A DNA stretch of 64,000 nucleotides from positions 310,001 to 374,000 of the forward strand of contig NC_016109.1 of the NCBI RefSeq assembly GCF_000269985.1, given 5' to 3'. The number at the start of each line of letters is the position of its first letter. Position 1 is the stretch's first letter. This DNA is from Kitasatospora setae KM-6054 (GTDB taxonomy: Bacteria > Actinomycetota > Actinomycetes > Streptomycetales > Streptomycetaceae). The notes beneath the pieces were generated by a model. The model saw only the letters and a program-made list of their open reading frames with translations, had not been told where the DNA came from and made no database searches. Shown one piece after another: positions 26,956-35,578 of the stretch. The translations under genes were made by a program, and so were the position numbers.

Positions 26956-26974
26956 GTAAGGAAGGTTTCCTAAC
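26956..26974. promoter_or_regulatory. Operator-like element on the chitinase side
   Basis: The complement of this 19-base site reads GTTAGGAAACCTTCCTTAC, an imperfect palindrome. It lies 161 bp upstream of the chitinase ATG and matches the element at 27092-27110 at 14 of 19 positions. Confidence 0.5.
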
Positions 26975-27091
26975 GAGCAGAAGTTAGCGACCTGACCCCG
27001 GCGCGTCAATGGCCCGTCGCCACCGGAAATGCGGCACCTCAAGCGGTCTTGACGGCGCATCAGTGCAGCCTTACGCTCGCCGACCACAACA

Positions 27092-27110
27092 GAAAGTAAA
27101 CTTTACTAAC
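27092..27110. promoter_or_regulatory. Operator-like element on the lyase side
   Basis: The complement reads GTTAGTAAAGTTTACTTTC and includes the perfect palindrome AGTAAACTTTACT (27095-27107). It sits 15 bp upstream of the lyase GTG, so a protein bound here would cover the ribosome binding site or an early transcribed region. Confidence 0.55.
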
Positions 27111-27125
27111 CGAAAGGTGGCCGCA

Positions 27126-28868
27126 GTGACGCTCTTCCCCCGAGCCCCCCGTCGCCGCACGGCCCATCACCGACCCCGCCGATCGCTGGGCGCCGCCCTC
27201 CTCGCCCTGGCGGCGGTGGCGGCGGCCATGACGACCCCCACCGCCGTCGCCGCCCCGTCCGGCGGGGGTACGGCGACCGTCAGCGCCGCCGTGACCGCCC
27301 CCGCCGCCTTCACCCACCCGGGCGTACTGCTCGGCAAGTCCCAACTGGACCTGATCCGCACCCGGGTGAACGGCGGCGTCGAGCCGCAGAAGAGCGCCTG
27401 GTCGCAGCTGCTGGCCAGCCCGTACGCCTCGTCGTCGTACACCCCCCACCCGCGCTCCACCGTCGAGTGCGGCTCGTCGTCGAACCCCGACTACGGGTGC
27501 AGCGACGAGCGGGAGGACGCCATCGCCGCGTACACCGACGCGCTGGCCTGGTACGTGACCGGCAACAGCAGTTACGCCAAGAAGGCGATCCAGATCATGG
27601 ACGCCTGGTCCGGGACCATCACCACGCACACCAACACCAACGCCCCGCTGCAGACCGGCTGGGCCGGCACGGTGTGGTCGGAGTCCGCGGAGATCGTCAA
27701 GTACACCTACAGCGGCGGCTGGTCGAACTCCGCCCGCTTCGACACCATGCTGCGCAACGTCTACCTCCCCGTCGTGATCCAGGGCGCCCCGGACAAGAAC
27801 GGCAACTGGGAGCTGATCATGATGGACGCGGCCGTCGGCATCGCGGTCCACCTCGACGACGCCACCAGCTACAACAAGGCGATGTCCATCTTCACGGGCC
27901 GGGTCCCGGCGTACGTCTACACCACCTCAGACGGCAGCCAGCCCGCCTACCCGCCGCGCTCCAGCATCAACACCACCAGCGAACTGGTCAGCTACTGGTT
28001 CGGGCAGAGCACCTTCGTCAACGGCCTCGCGCAGGAGACCTGCCGCGACTTCGGCCACACCGGCTGGGGCCTGGACGCCATCTCGCACGTCGCCGAGACC
28101 GCACGCCTCCAGGGCACCGACCTGTGGTCGCAGCTGGCGACCCGGATGCGCTCCACCTACGAGTTCCACGCCGGCTACGACAACGGCGCCTCCGTCCCGT
28201 CCTCGCTCTGCGGCGGCAGCGTGAGCCTCGGCGTCGGGCCCGTCACCGAGATCGCGTACAGCGCGCTCCACAACCGGCTCGGACTCAGCCTGGCCAACAC
28301 CCAGAAGTACACCCTGGCCCACCGCCCCGAGGGCACCGACGACCACTGGATCGCCTGGGAGACCCTCACCCACGGCGACACCGGAACGCCGGCGGCCGCC
28401 AACGACTTCTCCCTCGCCCTCTCGCCGGCCTCGGGCAGCGTGAGCGCCGGGTCCCCGGCCACCGCCGCCGTCTCCACCGCGACCACCTCCGGCACCGCCC
28501 AGTCCGTAACGCTGACCGCCACCGGCCTGCCGGCGGGTGCGAGCGCCTCGTTCAGCCCGGCGTCCGTCAACTCCGGCAGCGGCAGCACCCTCACCGTCAC
28601 CACCACCGCCTCCACCCCCGCCGGCACCTACCCGATCACCGTGAAGGGCACCGCGGCCAGCGGCACCCACAGCGCCACCTACACCCTGACCGTCACCACC
28701 ACCTCCACCGGCACCTGCCAACCCGCCTGGAACCCCGCCACCGCCTACGTCCCCAACGACCAGGTCTCCTACAACGGCCACAACTACACCGCCCTCTACT
28801 GGAGCACCGACGTCACCCCCGGCAGCGCCATCGCCTGGAACATCTGGCAGGACAACGGCACCTGCTGA
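27126..28868 (+). CDS. Secreted alginate-lyase-family enzyme with Ig-like repeat and CBM5/12
   Basis: A 580-residue exported protein. A basic N-terminus and hydrophobic run ending near residue 45 (TAVAAPS) form the signal peptide. The alpha/alpha-barrel lyase domain (about 60-420) resembles alginate lyases of the PL5/PF05426 type: residues such as WSESAEIVKY, GNWELIMMDA and ETCRDFGHTGWGLDAISHVA are typical. These enzymes cleave uronate-containing polysaccharides by beta-elimination; the precise polymer is not clear. An Ig-like repeat and a CBM5/12 follow. The GTG at 27126 has AAAGGTGG just upstream; earlier starts lack one. It is divergent from the chitinase. Confidence 0.8.
   Translation: MTLFPRAPRRRTAHHRPRRSLGAALLALAAVAAAMTTPTAVAAPSGGGTATVSAAVTAPAAFTHPGVLLGKSQLDLIRTRVNGGVEPQKSAWSQLLASPYASSSYTPHPRSTVECGSSSNPDYGCSDEREDAIAAYTDALAWYVTGNSSYAKKAIQIMDAWSGTITTHTNTNAPLQTGWAGTVWSESAEIVKYTYSGGWSNSARFDTMLRNVYLPVVIQGAPDKNGNWELIMMDAAVGIAVHLDDATSYNKAMSIFTGRVPAYVYTTSDGSQPAYPPRSSINTTSELVSYWFGQSTFVNGLAQETCRDFGHTGWGLDAISHVAETARLQGTDLWSQLATRMRSTYEFHAGYDNGASVPSSLCGGSVSLGVGPVTEIAYSALHNRLGLSLANTQKYTLAHRPEGTDDHWIAWETLTHGDTGTPAAANDFSLALSPASGSVSAGSPATAAVSTATTSGTAQSVTLTATGLPAGASASFSPASVNSGSGSTLTVTTTASTPAGTYPITVKGTAASGTHSATYTLTVTTTSTGTCQPAWNPATAYVPNDQVSYNGHNYTALYWSTDVTPGSAIAWNIWQDNGTC
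28403..28868 (+). repeat. Shared Ig-like/CBM5/12 module, copy C (inverted)
   Basis: Nearly the same DNA as copies A and B but in the opposite orientation, including the rare-looking GTA ACG codon pair also found in copy A. Copies A and C form long inverted repeats about 4.7 kb apart. Confidence 0.85.
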
Positions 28869-28988
28869 CACCACCGCAGACCCGGCAACGGCCGGTGAAC
28901 CACTGATCTCCCCGAGGGTCGTCCGGTTCGAGGCAGGGACGATCCCGGGGTAGGCCGGAGGGCCGGGGCAGACGCCCCGCCCCTTCGG

Positions 28989-29105
28989 CTGGTGCTGGTC
29001 TGGGCCGACGACGGCTGCGCCAACAGCCTGGTCGAGTACGGCCTCACCGTCCTCGCCCTGGCCTTGGTCACCGTCAAGCGCGGTGACGACACGCGCGGAT
29101 TCGCA
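28989..29105 (+). pseudogene. Fragment of an IS5-family transposase
   Basis: Thirty-nine codons read LVLVWADDGCANSLVEYGLT and on to VKRGDDTRGF, the pattern of the catalytic-Asp region of IS5/IS112-type transposases (VWADGGYTG... in intact copies). Both ends are missing, and the second DGGY is altered to DDGC, so this is a dead remnant. It follows the lyase gene by 120 bp, and the DNA after it becomes AT-rich (29105-29190). Confidence 0.65.
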
Positions 29106-29190
29106 TTAGCTATTGTACCAGAATAGTGAGGGAAAGTCATATCCGCCAAGGCAATGGAAAATTGCCCACCCGTTCGTTATGTTGGCAGCC

Positions 29191-30141
29191 ATGACTGCGC
29201 GCGCTGAATTGATTGTCGAATCCGGTGAATTGCGGCTGTGGACCGAACGGGTCGGCGCCTCCGACGACCCAGCGGTCCTGCTGGTGATGGGTACCGCCTC
29301 GCCGGGTATCGGATGGCCGGACGAGCTGGTGGACGTGCTGGTCGCGGGTGGTCGCCAGGTCATCCGCTACGACCACCGGGACACCGGCCGGTCCAGTTGC
29401 GTGGACTTCACCACGCGCCCCTACGCGCTGGCGGACATGGCCGCCGACGCGACGGCGGTACTCGACGGGCACGGGGTGGCTGCCGCGCACATCGTCGGAG
29501 TGTCCCTGGGCGGCGCCATCGGCCAATGGCTGGCCGTGCACCGCCCTGAACGCGTACTGACCCTGACCGCGATCATGACCGGCCCGATGGGCCACAGCGC
29601 GGGCCCGGCCTGGGTGCGTGCCATGGCCGGTCAGGCACCCGACCCAAGCGACTTGCCGCCGCCCGCAGCACGCTTCCTGGCGCACCTCGCCCGGCGCGCC
29701 GCCCTCCCGCAGGGGACCCGCGACGAGTACGTCACGGCGAACCTGGAGACGTGGCGCGTGCTCAACGGCGACGTCCTCCCGTTCGACGAGCCGGCCGCTC
29801 GACGTTTCGCGCAAGCCTCCTTCGACCGGTCCGGCAACCCCGCTGCGGCCCTCAACCATGACCTGGCCGGACGTCACCTGACCGAAGACCGTCTGGTGCC
29901 GCTGTCCTCGATCAAGGCCCCGACCCTGGTCATCCACGGCACCGAAGACCCCCTCCGCCCGCTCCCGCATGGCCGCGCCCTCGCCGAGGAGGTCCCTCAT
30001 TCCCGATTCCGGCCGATTCCGGGAATGGGGCACTCACTGTTCTCGCCTGGACTTCCTCGGCAGATCGGCGAAATCATTCGCGAGCACATTGCCCAAGGGT
30101 TGTCCCGTAACTGCCGGCCGTCACTGGATGGCGGCGCGTAG
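29191..30141 (+). CDS. Alpha/beta hydrolase resembling RdmC-type methylesterases
   Basis: A 316-residue alpha/beta hydrolase. The nucleophile elbow GVSLGG at 103-108 gives Ser105; Asp in HGTEDPLRP near 252 and His in GMGHSLF near 281 complete a triad. The N-terminal half (VPSGELRLW-like start, LLVMGTASPGIGWPDE, YDHRDTGRS) is very like RdmC, the aclacinomycin methylesterase, though such hydrolases are common outside polyketide clusters. The ATG at 29191 is chosen by alignment to that family; an ATG at 29179 is possible, and neither has a clear ribosome binding site. The upstream 90 bp are unusually AT-rich and follow an IS fragment, hinting at acquisition by transfer. Its end overlaps the convergent GNAT gene by 21 bp. 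Confidence 0.75.
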   Translation: MTARAELIVESGELRLWTERVGASDDPAVLLVMGTASPGIGWPDELVDVLVAGGRQVIRYDHRDTGRSSCVDFTTRPYALADMAADATAVLDGHGVAAAHIVGVSLGGAIGQWLAVHRPERVLTLTAIMTGPMGHSAGPAWVRAMAGQAPDPSDLPPPAARFLAHLARRAALPQGTRDEYVTANLETWRVLNGDVLPFDEPAARRFAQASFDRSGNPAAALNHDLAGRHLTEDRLVPLSSIKAPTLVIHGTEDPLRPLPHGRALAEEVPHSRFRPIPGMGHSLFSPGLPRQIGEIIREHIAQGLSRNCRPSLDGGA

Positions 30142-30648
30142 GTCCCCGGTGTACCAGTCGAACCGTCTGCCGTCCTTGCCCTGCGCCTGCCGGCCGGGGG
30201 TGAACCCTGCCCGCCGTGCCACTGCAGCGGATGCGGGGTTCTCCGGCTCCACCTGGATCACCGCCTCCGCCCCGCCCTCACTGGCCGCGTACCGGCAGGC
30301 CAGGAGGACCGCGCGGGTTGCCAGGCCGCGCCCTCTCCGGGACGGGTAGAGTCCGTATGCGATATTCACCTGGCCGGGAAGCAGGCCTTCCCCGGGGAAC
30401 CGCAAGTCGATCGTCCCCGCGAGCACCTCGTCGGCGCCCACCCGGATGCCGAACGCGCGGAGTGGTCCGGCAGCCTCCCACTGTTCCCGGCAGTGCTGGA
30501 AGTACGCTTCGACGCCCTCCCGGGTGCCGGGGCCGCCGTTGAGCCAGCGAACGAGCAGCTCATCCTCGCCCGCAAGGTGCGCCTGGACATCGTCCAAGCT
30601 CAGTGGGGACAGGGTGACGACCCCATCGGACAGCCTCACTTCATGCAT
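30121..30648 (-). CDS. GNAT-family N-acetyltransferase
   Basis: A 175-residue acetyltransferase. The acetyl-CoA loop is RRGRGLA at residues 104-110, preceded by the typical beta-bulge strand NIAYGLYP and followed by EPENPASAAVARRAGF at 134-149. This matches RimJ/RimL-like GNAT enzymes acting on amines. The ATG at 30648 starts the conserved VRLSDGVVTLSPL strand; an ATG at 30684 would add 12 residues. No strong ribosome binding site precedes either. It lies between two decayed transposases with the RdmC-like gene and could have arrived with them. Substrate unknown. Confidence 0.75.
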   Translation of the reverse strand: MHEVRLSDGVVTLSPLSLDDVQAHLAGEDELLVRWLNGGPGTREGVEAYFQHCREQWEAAGPLRAFGIRVGADEVLAGTIDLRFPGEGLLPGQVNIAYGLYPSRRGRGLATRAVLLACRYAASEGGAEAVIQVEPENPASAAVARRAGFTPGRQAQGKDGRRFDWYTGDLRAAIQ

Positions 30649-30747
30649 CCGCCGATTCTTGACGTCAGAGCCGCGTCGCACCATCGGATTTCCGCGGGGC
30701 GTCACGCGAAGGCACCCGCCGCAGGAGACGATCCTGGCGCGGCTGGT

Positions 30748-31370
30748 GTGATCACGGCGTCGGAGCCGTCCCGGATGGCCCCGTTCACCGGTCTGAGCCC
30801 GCGCGACTTCCGCAAGCTGATGGCTGTCCCAGTCGGCAGCCGACCGGATCATCGACCACATCGGCCCACTGCTGGCACTCGAACCCCGGCGGCGCTTCCG
30901 CAGGGACGCCGTGCTGACTGTCGATGGCGCCCTGGTCCCCACTCGCGACCACAGCATCGCCGAGCAGTCCAAGAACTACCGGTACTCCACCAACCACCAG
31001 GTCGTCATCGACGCCCACCCCCCGCCTGGTCATGGCGATCGGCTGACCCCCGCCGGGCGACCGGAACGACCGCAAGGCATGGGGGGAATCCGGCACGAAG
31101 GCCGCCGTCGGCAGGACGACGACCATCGCCGACGGCGGCTATCCGGGCACCGGTCTCGTCATCCCGCACCGGAGATCGCCCGGCAGGGAACCGACCGAGT
31201 GACAGACCGGGCGCAACCGTGCGCACAAGCAGGTCCGCGCCCGAGTCGAACGCGCATTCGCTCAAATGGAGACCTGGAAGATCCTGCGCGACTGCCGCCC
31301 CAAGGGCGACGGAGTCCACCACGCCATGCTCGGCACCGCCCGGCTCCACAACCTCGTCCAGGCCGCGTAG
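30748..31370 (+). pseudogene. Decayed IS5-type (DDE_Tnp_4) transposase
   Basis: Pieces of one transposase are spread over different frames. The first Asp region TVDGALVPTRDHS and YRYSTNHQVVIDAH are in the frame starting at 30911. The second Asp region TTTIADGGYPGTG and the Glu region VRARVERAFAQMETWKILRD are in another frame near 31120-31290. An in-frame TGA (after PTE, about 31200) replaces what is a Trp codon in intact relatives. The element cannot make a working protein. Inverted repeats at the ends were not found. Confidence 0.7.
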
Positions 31371-31447
31371 CGGGGCAGTCGACGGCCCGCCAGCCCCTTC
31401 CCGACCCCTCAAAGAAGATCGATTACGGGAAAGTCCCTGGTGCGTGC

Positions 31448-31795
31448 TCACGCTCCTCGCCGCGGGCGGCTTCCGACAGGGCGGCGGCATAGCGGCAGGT
31501 GGCGCCCCGCAGTGGCTCGCTCGTGGCTCCACTCAAGGCTGTGCCCCGAGCGCCCGCCATTTGCGTCCGCGAGACTCTTTCGTACGGCGTAGCGCAGTCC
31601 GCCGTACCTCCGCGCGAAGGCCTCGCGCCGGATGACCGGTTCCAGCGGGGCGGGGATCAGCCGACCCTTGCGGTCGCGGACCCGCAGCAGCTCCGTGGGG
31701 GCCCTGGGCTCCGTCTGCTCCTGCCGGCGTCCGGTGCGGTCGAGTAGGCGGCGGGCACGTGGGGACAGCTCCGAACTGTCCTCCAGGATGTGCAT
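31448..31795 (-). CDS. Truncated hypothetical protein (SMI1/KNR4-like N-terminus?)
   Basis: A 115-codon frame. Residues 1-75 look like real protein (MHILEDSSELSPRARRLLDR at the start, later FARRYGGLRYAVRKS) and recall actinobacterial proteins of the SMI1/KNR4 or immunity-protein type. After residue 75 the sequence becomes Arg/His/Pro-rich and unlike the rest. The gene therefore seems to have been cut by the neighbouring IS remnant, leaving only its beginning. The ATG follows AGAAG closely, and a perfect palindrome lies 18 bp upstream. Probably not functional; identity uncertain. Confidence 0.4.
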   Translation of the reverse strand: MHILEDSSELSPRARRLLDRTGRRQEQTEPRAPTELLRVRDRKGRLIPAPLEPVIRREAFARRYGGLRYAVRKSLADANGGRSGHSLEWSHERATAGRHLPLCRRPVGSRPRRGA

Positions 31796-31812
31796 GTTCT
31801 TCTTTTTTCAGC

Positions 31813-31825
31813 TTGCAGACTGCAA
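31813..31825. promoter_or_regulatory. Palindrome TTGCAGACTGCAA
   Basis: A perfect 13-base palindrome with six-base arms, in an AT-richer stretch 18 bp upstream of the truncated gene. It looks like a regulator site; the regulator is unknown. Confidence 0.4.
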
Positions 31826-32095
31826 CAGCGAACGCACGCTATCCGGCCGGCCCCAGCGGTGTGAAGCCCGCCCCCGCCAATTGCCTCTTCGAGTAGGTGT
31901 GGTCAGCAGCCGGATCTCACCGATCCCCTACTGGCGGAGCCCTTGGAGAGCGGAATGTCGGTTGACGTGGTGACGCACGAACGAGGAGAACCGGACGAAA
32001 GGTCGCCCCCCTCGCGCGCGGCGCCCGCCGGGTGCCATGCTGTTCGTCCGTACCCGGTTGTGCCGGGCACGGGACCACGCGGGGGACGGAACGGC

Positions 32096-32698
32096 ATGGG
32101 CAGAGCACGGCCGAAGCGCGAACGACTGGCGGCGGGCCGGGCCGAACGGGCGCGGTCCGCGCTGCGGCCGTCCGCGCCGCCGGAGCCCGGCTCGCGGGGG
32201 CGGAGCTTCGCGTCCTGGGCGGGCTGCCTGGTGGTCTCGCTGCTGATCCTGTTCGTGGGGATCGGCCTCCTGCGGGACAGTCTGGCCTTGGCCCACGGGG
32301 CGGGTGTGCCGGGCGAGTTCGTCGTCACCGAGGAGCATCCCTGCGGCCGCTGTCAGGAGCCGATGGGGGACTTCACCCCGGATGCCCCGAAGCCGCCCGG
32401 TCCGGGCTGGACGGTTCCCCGGCCGGAGACGGTCAGCGGGGTGATGTCGTGGGGAGGGATCCCGGCGACCCGCGTCGGCGAGCGCGCCCGGGTGCTCTAC
32501 TACGACGGCGAGGTCTACTCGCCGGACAGCAGGCTCTGGGCGTACGGGGCGGCGGCCACCGCTTTCGGCGGCGCCATGCTGCTGTTCTGGTCCGTCCTGG
32601 CCGTCCGCCGCCTCCGCCGTCACCGCGCCGACCGTGCCGCCCGCGCCGCCCGCACCGGCCCTGCCGACCGTTCGGGCCGGCCGCAGTTCGCCGACTGA
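32096..32698 (+). CDS. Small membrane protein with two helices around an outside loop
   Basis: A 200-residue protein with a basic N-terminus, membrane helices at about residues 41-60 and 151-170, and a basic C-terminal tail. Between the helices is a roughly 90-residue loop with CGRC (83-86) and predicted strands (VGERARVLYYDGEVY), similar in plan to DUF3592-type proteins. Both ends should face the cytoplasm and the loop the outside. The ATG at 32096 has GGGGGA about ten bases upstream; the frame is open further left, but that part looks non-coding. Function unknown. Confidence 0.6.
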   Translation: MGRARPKRERLAAGRAERARSALRPSAPPEPGSRGRSFASWAGCLVVSLLILFVGIGLLRDSLALAHGAGVPGEFVVTEEHPCGRCQEPMGDFTPDAPKPPGPGWTVPRPETVSGVMSWGGIPATRVGERARVLYYDGEVYSPDSRLWAYGAAATAFGGAMLLFWSVLAVRRLRRHRADRAARAARTGPADRSGRPQFAD

Positions 32699-32737
32699 CC
32701 GGCCGGGAGCAGCGGCAGCGGTCCGGCCGGCCCTCCG

Positions 32738-33184
32738 TCAGTCCTCGAAGGCCACCAGGCGTTCGAGGACGGGCAGCGCGGCCATCAGTGCCTGCCGTTC
32801 GGGTGCGGTGAGTTCGGCGGTGCGGCGGGCGAGTAGTTCGGAGCGCCGGCGGCGGATGTGGGCGAGCAGGTCGACGCCGCCGGGGGCGAGTTCGACCAGG
32901 GCGGAGCGGCCGTCGTTCGGGTCGGGGACGCGGCTGATCAGCCGGGCGTCGACCAGGGAGGCGACGGTGCGGGTGATCGAGGGTGCGGTGACCCGTTCCA
33001 GTGCGGCGAGTTCGCCGAGCCGGATCGGGCCGTGCTGCTCGATCCGGGCCAGCGCGGACTGCTGGGCGAAGGTGAACTCCTGCCGGTCGGAGGCCCGCAT
33101 CAGGTGCCGGTTCAGCCGGGCGATGACCAGCCGCAGCCGTGCCAGTTCCGCCGGGTCGAGCCCGCCCTCGTGCTGCTGTCCCAC
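32738..33184 (-). CDS. MarR-family transcriptional regulator
   Basis: A 148-residue MarR protein. The winged helix spans about residues 40-100, with RLGELAALERVTAPSITRTV as the recognition region and a D-P-N-D-G-R-S wing. The GTG at 33184 is chosen because GGGAG lies seven bases upstream; upstream GTG codons have none. It is 34 bp downstream of an MFS exporter gene on the same strand, so the two are probably cotranscribed and the protein represses its own operon, a common arrangement. Ligand unknown. Confidence 0.85.
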   Translation of the reverse strand: MGQQHEGGLDPAELARLRLVIARLNRHLMRASDRQEFTFAQQSALARIEQHGPIRLGELAALERVTAPSITRTVASLVDARLISRVPDPNDGRSALVELAPGGVDLLAHIRRRRSELLARRTAELTAPERQALMAALPVLERLVAFED

Positions 33185-33218
33185 CGTCGAACTCCCTCGC
33201 TCCGCCGTCTGGTTCACA

Positions 33219-34970
33219 TCATGCCGGGCCCCGGGAGGCCGCGGTGTCCCCGTCCGGGACGGTGGCCGTCCCGCTCTCGGGGCCGTCACCGACCGTACCC
33301 GCTCCGCGGCGGCGGAGCAGCGACGCGGCGGCGGCGACCAGTGACATCGCGATGGCGAGCGCGAAGACCACCATCAGGCCGTCGTGGAACGGGCCGGAGA
33401 TCAGGTGGGGGAAGAACTCGCGTCCGGTGAGGGTCTGCGCGTTGGCGGCGGGCAGGCCGGAGAGCACCTGCGGGCCGAGCAGTTCGTGGATCGGGTTGTA
33501 GCCCAGGAAGGCGGCGAACAGCGTGCCGACGGGCGGGAGTTGGGCGACGGCGTGGGCGTCCGCCGGGGAGACGCCCTGGCCGGTGAGGCCGTCGTTGAGG
33601 GTCTGCGGGAGCGAGCCGGCCAGGCCGGCCACCATCAGGGAGAAGAACACGCCGATGGAGAGCACCATGCCGGCGTTCTGGAAGGTCGCCCGCATGCCGG
33701 AGGCGGCGCCCCGGTCGGCGGGCGGGACGCTGGACATCACCAGCGCGGTGTTCGGCGCGGCGAACAGGCCGCCGCCGAGGCCGTTCAGGAACACCAGCAG
33801 CGCGAACCACACGTACTCGAAGTCCGTTGGCAGCAGCAGGAGTCCGGCGAACGAGCCGGCCATCACGACCAGGCCGCCGGCCGCGAACATCCGGGCGCTG
33901 AAGCGGTCCGAGAGGTGGCCGGCGACCGGGCCGGCGGCGAGGAAGCCGACGGTCAGCGGGACGAGGTAGATGCCGGCCCAGAGCGGGGTCCGCTCGTAGT
34001 CGTAGCCGTGCAGCGGCAGCCAGATGCCCTGCAGCCAGACGATCAGCATGAACTGGAGGCCGCCGCGGGCGATCGAGCCGAGCAGGGTGGCCAGGTTGCC
34101 GCCGGCGAACACCGGGTCGCGGAACAGCCGGAGCGGGAACATCGGTTCGGCGACCCTGGTCTCGATCACGCAGAAGGCGATCAGGACGGCGCTGCCGCCG
34201 ATCAGGCCGGCCAGCACCCAGGGGTTGGTCCAGCCCATGGTGTGGCCGCCGTACGGCTGGATGCCGTAGGTGATGCCGGCCAGCAGCGCGGTGAGGCCGG
34301 CGGCGAAGGTGACGTTGCCCCACCAGTCGATCCGGCCGGGGCGGCGGACGCCGGTCTCGTGCAGCGAGCGGTAGGCCCAGACGGTGCCGATGACGCCGAT
34401 CGGGACGTTGACCCAGAAGATCGAGCGCCAGTTCCACTCGGCGAGGACGCCGCCGAGGACCAGGCCGACGAACGAGCCGGCGATCGCGGCGACCATGTTG
34501 ACGCCGAGCGCCATGCCGCGCTGCCGGGCGGGGAAGGCGTCGGTGATGATGGCCGCGGAGTTCGCCATCAGCATCGCGCCGCCGACCGCCTGGACGACCC
34601 GCCAGCCGATCAGCCAGAGCGCGCCGCCGCCGCCGTCCATCGGGTCGAGCGAGAGGACCACCGAGGTGACGGTGAAGATCAGGAAGCCGGCGTTGTAGAT
34701 CCGCACCCGGCCCCAGATGTCGCCGAGCCGTCCGAGGGTGACCACCAGGACGGCGGTGACCAGCATGTAGCCCATCAGCATCCACAGCAGGTAGCTGACG
34801 TTGCCGGGCTCCAGCGGGTTGAGGTGGATGCCGTTGAAGATCGCCGGCAGCGAGATCAGCACGATCGAGGAGTTGATCGTGGCGATCAGCATGCCGAGGG
34901 TGGTGTTGGAGAGCGCCACCCACTTGTAGCGCGGGTGCTCCGCGCCGATCCACCGTTTCTGCGTGTCCAC
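33219..34970 (-). CDS. MFS multidrug transporter, DHA2 (EmrB/QacA) family
   Basis: A protein of about 583 residues with 14 expected membrane helices. The first helix [20 protein letters not shown], the loop motif [14 protein letters not shown] and the mid-protein pattern match DHA2 drug/proton antiporters. It would pump hydrophobic compounds out of the cell. AGGAG touches the ATG at 34979, too close to serve it, whereas the GTG at 34970 is nine bases downstream of it; I therefore prefer the GTG. A marR gene follows 34 bp downstream, and an inverted repeat TAGTT/AACTA lies 40-60 bp upstream. Substrate unknown. Confidence 0.87.
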   Translation of the reverse strand: MDTQKRWIGAEHPRYKWVALSNTTLGMLIATINSSIVLISLPAIFNGIHLNPLEPGNVSYLLWMLMGYMLVTAVLVVTLGRLGDIWGRVRIYNAGFLIFTVTSVVLSLDPMDGGGGALWLIGWRVVQAVGGAMLMANSAAIITDAFPARQRGMALGVNMVAAIAGSFVGLVLGGVLAEWNWRSIFWVNVPIGVIGTVWAYRSLHETGVRRPGRIDWWGNVTFAAGLTALLAGITYGIQPYGGHTMGWTNPWVLAGLIGGSAVLIAFCVIETRVAEPMFPLRLFRDPVFAGGNLATLLGSIARGGLQFMLIVWLQGIWLPLHGYDYERTPLWAGIYLVPLTVGFLAAGPVAGHLSDRFSARMFAAGGLVVMAGSFAGLLLLPTDFEYVWFALLVFLNGLGGGLFAAPNTALVMSSVPPADRGAASGMRATFQNAGMVLSIGVFFSLMVAGLAGSLPQTLNDGLTGQGVSPADAHAVAQLPPVGTLFAAFLGYNPIHELLGPQVLSGLPAANAQTLTGREFFPHLISGPFHDGLMVVFALAIAMSLVAAAASLLRRRGAGTVGDGPESGTATVPDGDTAASRGPA

Positions 34971-35009
34971 GTCCGCCATCTCCTGCCGCCCCCGGGGGAA
35001 CCGTGATGA

Positions 35010-35029
35010 TAGTTAGCTGATGTGAACTA
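35010..35029. promoter_or_regulatory. Candidate MarR operator upstream of the MFS-marR operon
   Basis: TAGTT (35010-35014) and AACTA (35025-35029) form an inverted repeat with a 10-base spacer in an AT-rich stretch just upstream of the operon. MarR proteins often bind such sites over their own promoter. Confidence 0.4.
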
Positions 35030-35210
35030 AATTACTGCGCGGACCCCCGCCCCGGCCAGTCGTCCCGGATACCGGACGGGGGCGGAGGTGGTGCGATGGA
35101 AGGAAGTTGACGGACAGTCAGTAAAGTTTTGGCAAAGCCCGGAGCGCGGAACACCTGCGGGACGCCGTCGGAATACCACTGGCCGGGTGCGCCCGGCCCG
35201 TGCTTCGGTG

Positions 35211-35444
35211 CTGCCGCAGTTCGTCGACCGCGACCGGGGGCACGTCACGGCGCAGATGCTGCCGCTGGGCCTGGTCTTCAACCTGATCGCCGTGCTGTCC
35301 GACATGGCCTGGGGCCCGGTCGCGGCCACCGCCCGGGACTGGTTCGCCCGGTCGCCGCGGCGGCTCTCCCTGGTCGGCGGGGTCGGCGGGCTGGCCATGA
35401 TCGGCCTGGGCGTCACCGTCGCGGCGACCGGCCGCAAGGACTGA
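35211..35444 (+). pseudogene. C-terminal remnant of a LysE/RhtB-family exporter
   Basis: The frame PQFVDRDRGHVTAQMLPLG, through LIAVLSDMAWGP and ATARDWFARSPRRL, to IGLGVTVAATGRKD, is the last third of a LysE-type amino-acid exporter: two membrane helices and the usual end. The first two-thirds, with the other helices, is missing, and the preceding 120 bases in the same frame are not LysE-like. It is a dead fragment. Confidence 0.65.
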
Positions 35445-35578
35445 CCGTCCCGGGCCGCCCCGGACCACCCTGAACCGCCCCGGGCCGCCCCGGGCGAAAT
35501 CCGCTCGCGCCCGACCCGGAACCCGCAGCAGGATGGCGTCCGACCACCGCCGTCCCGTCGCAGGAACAGGACCGACCC

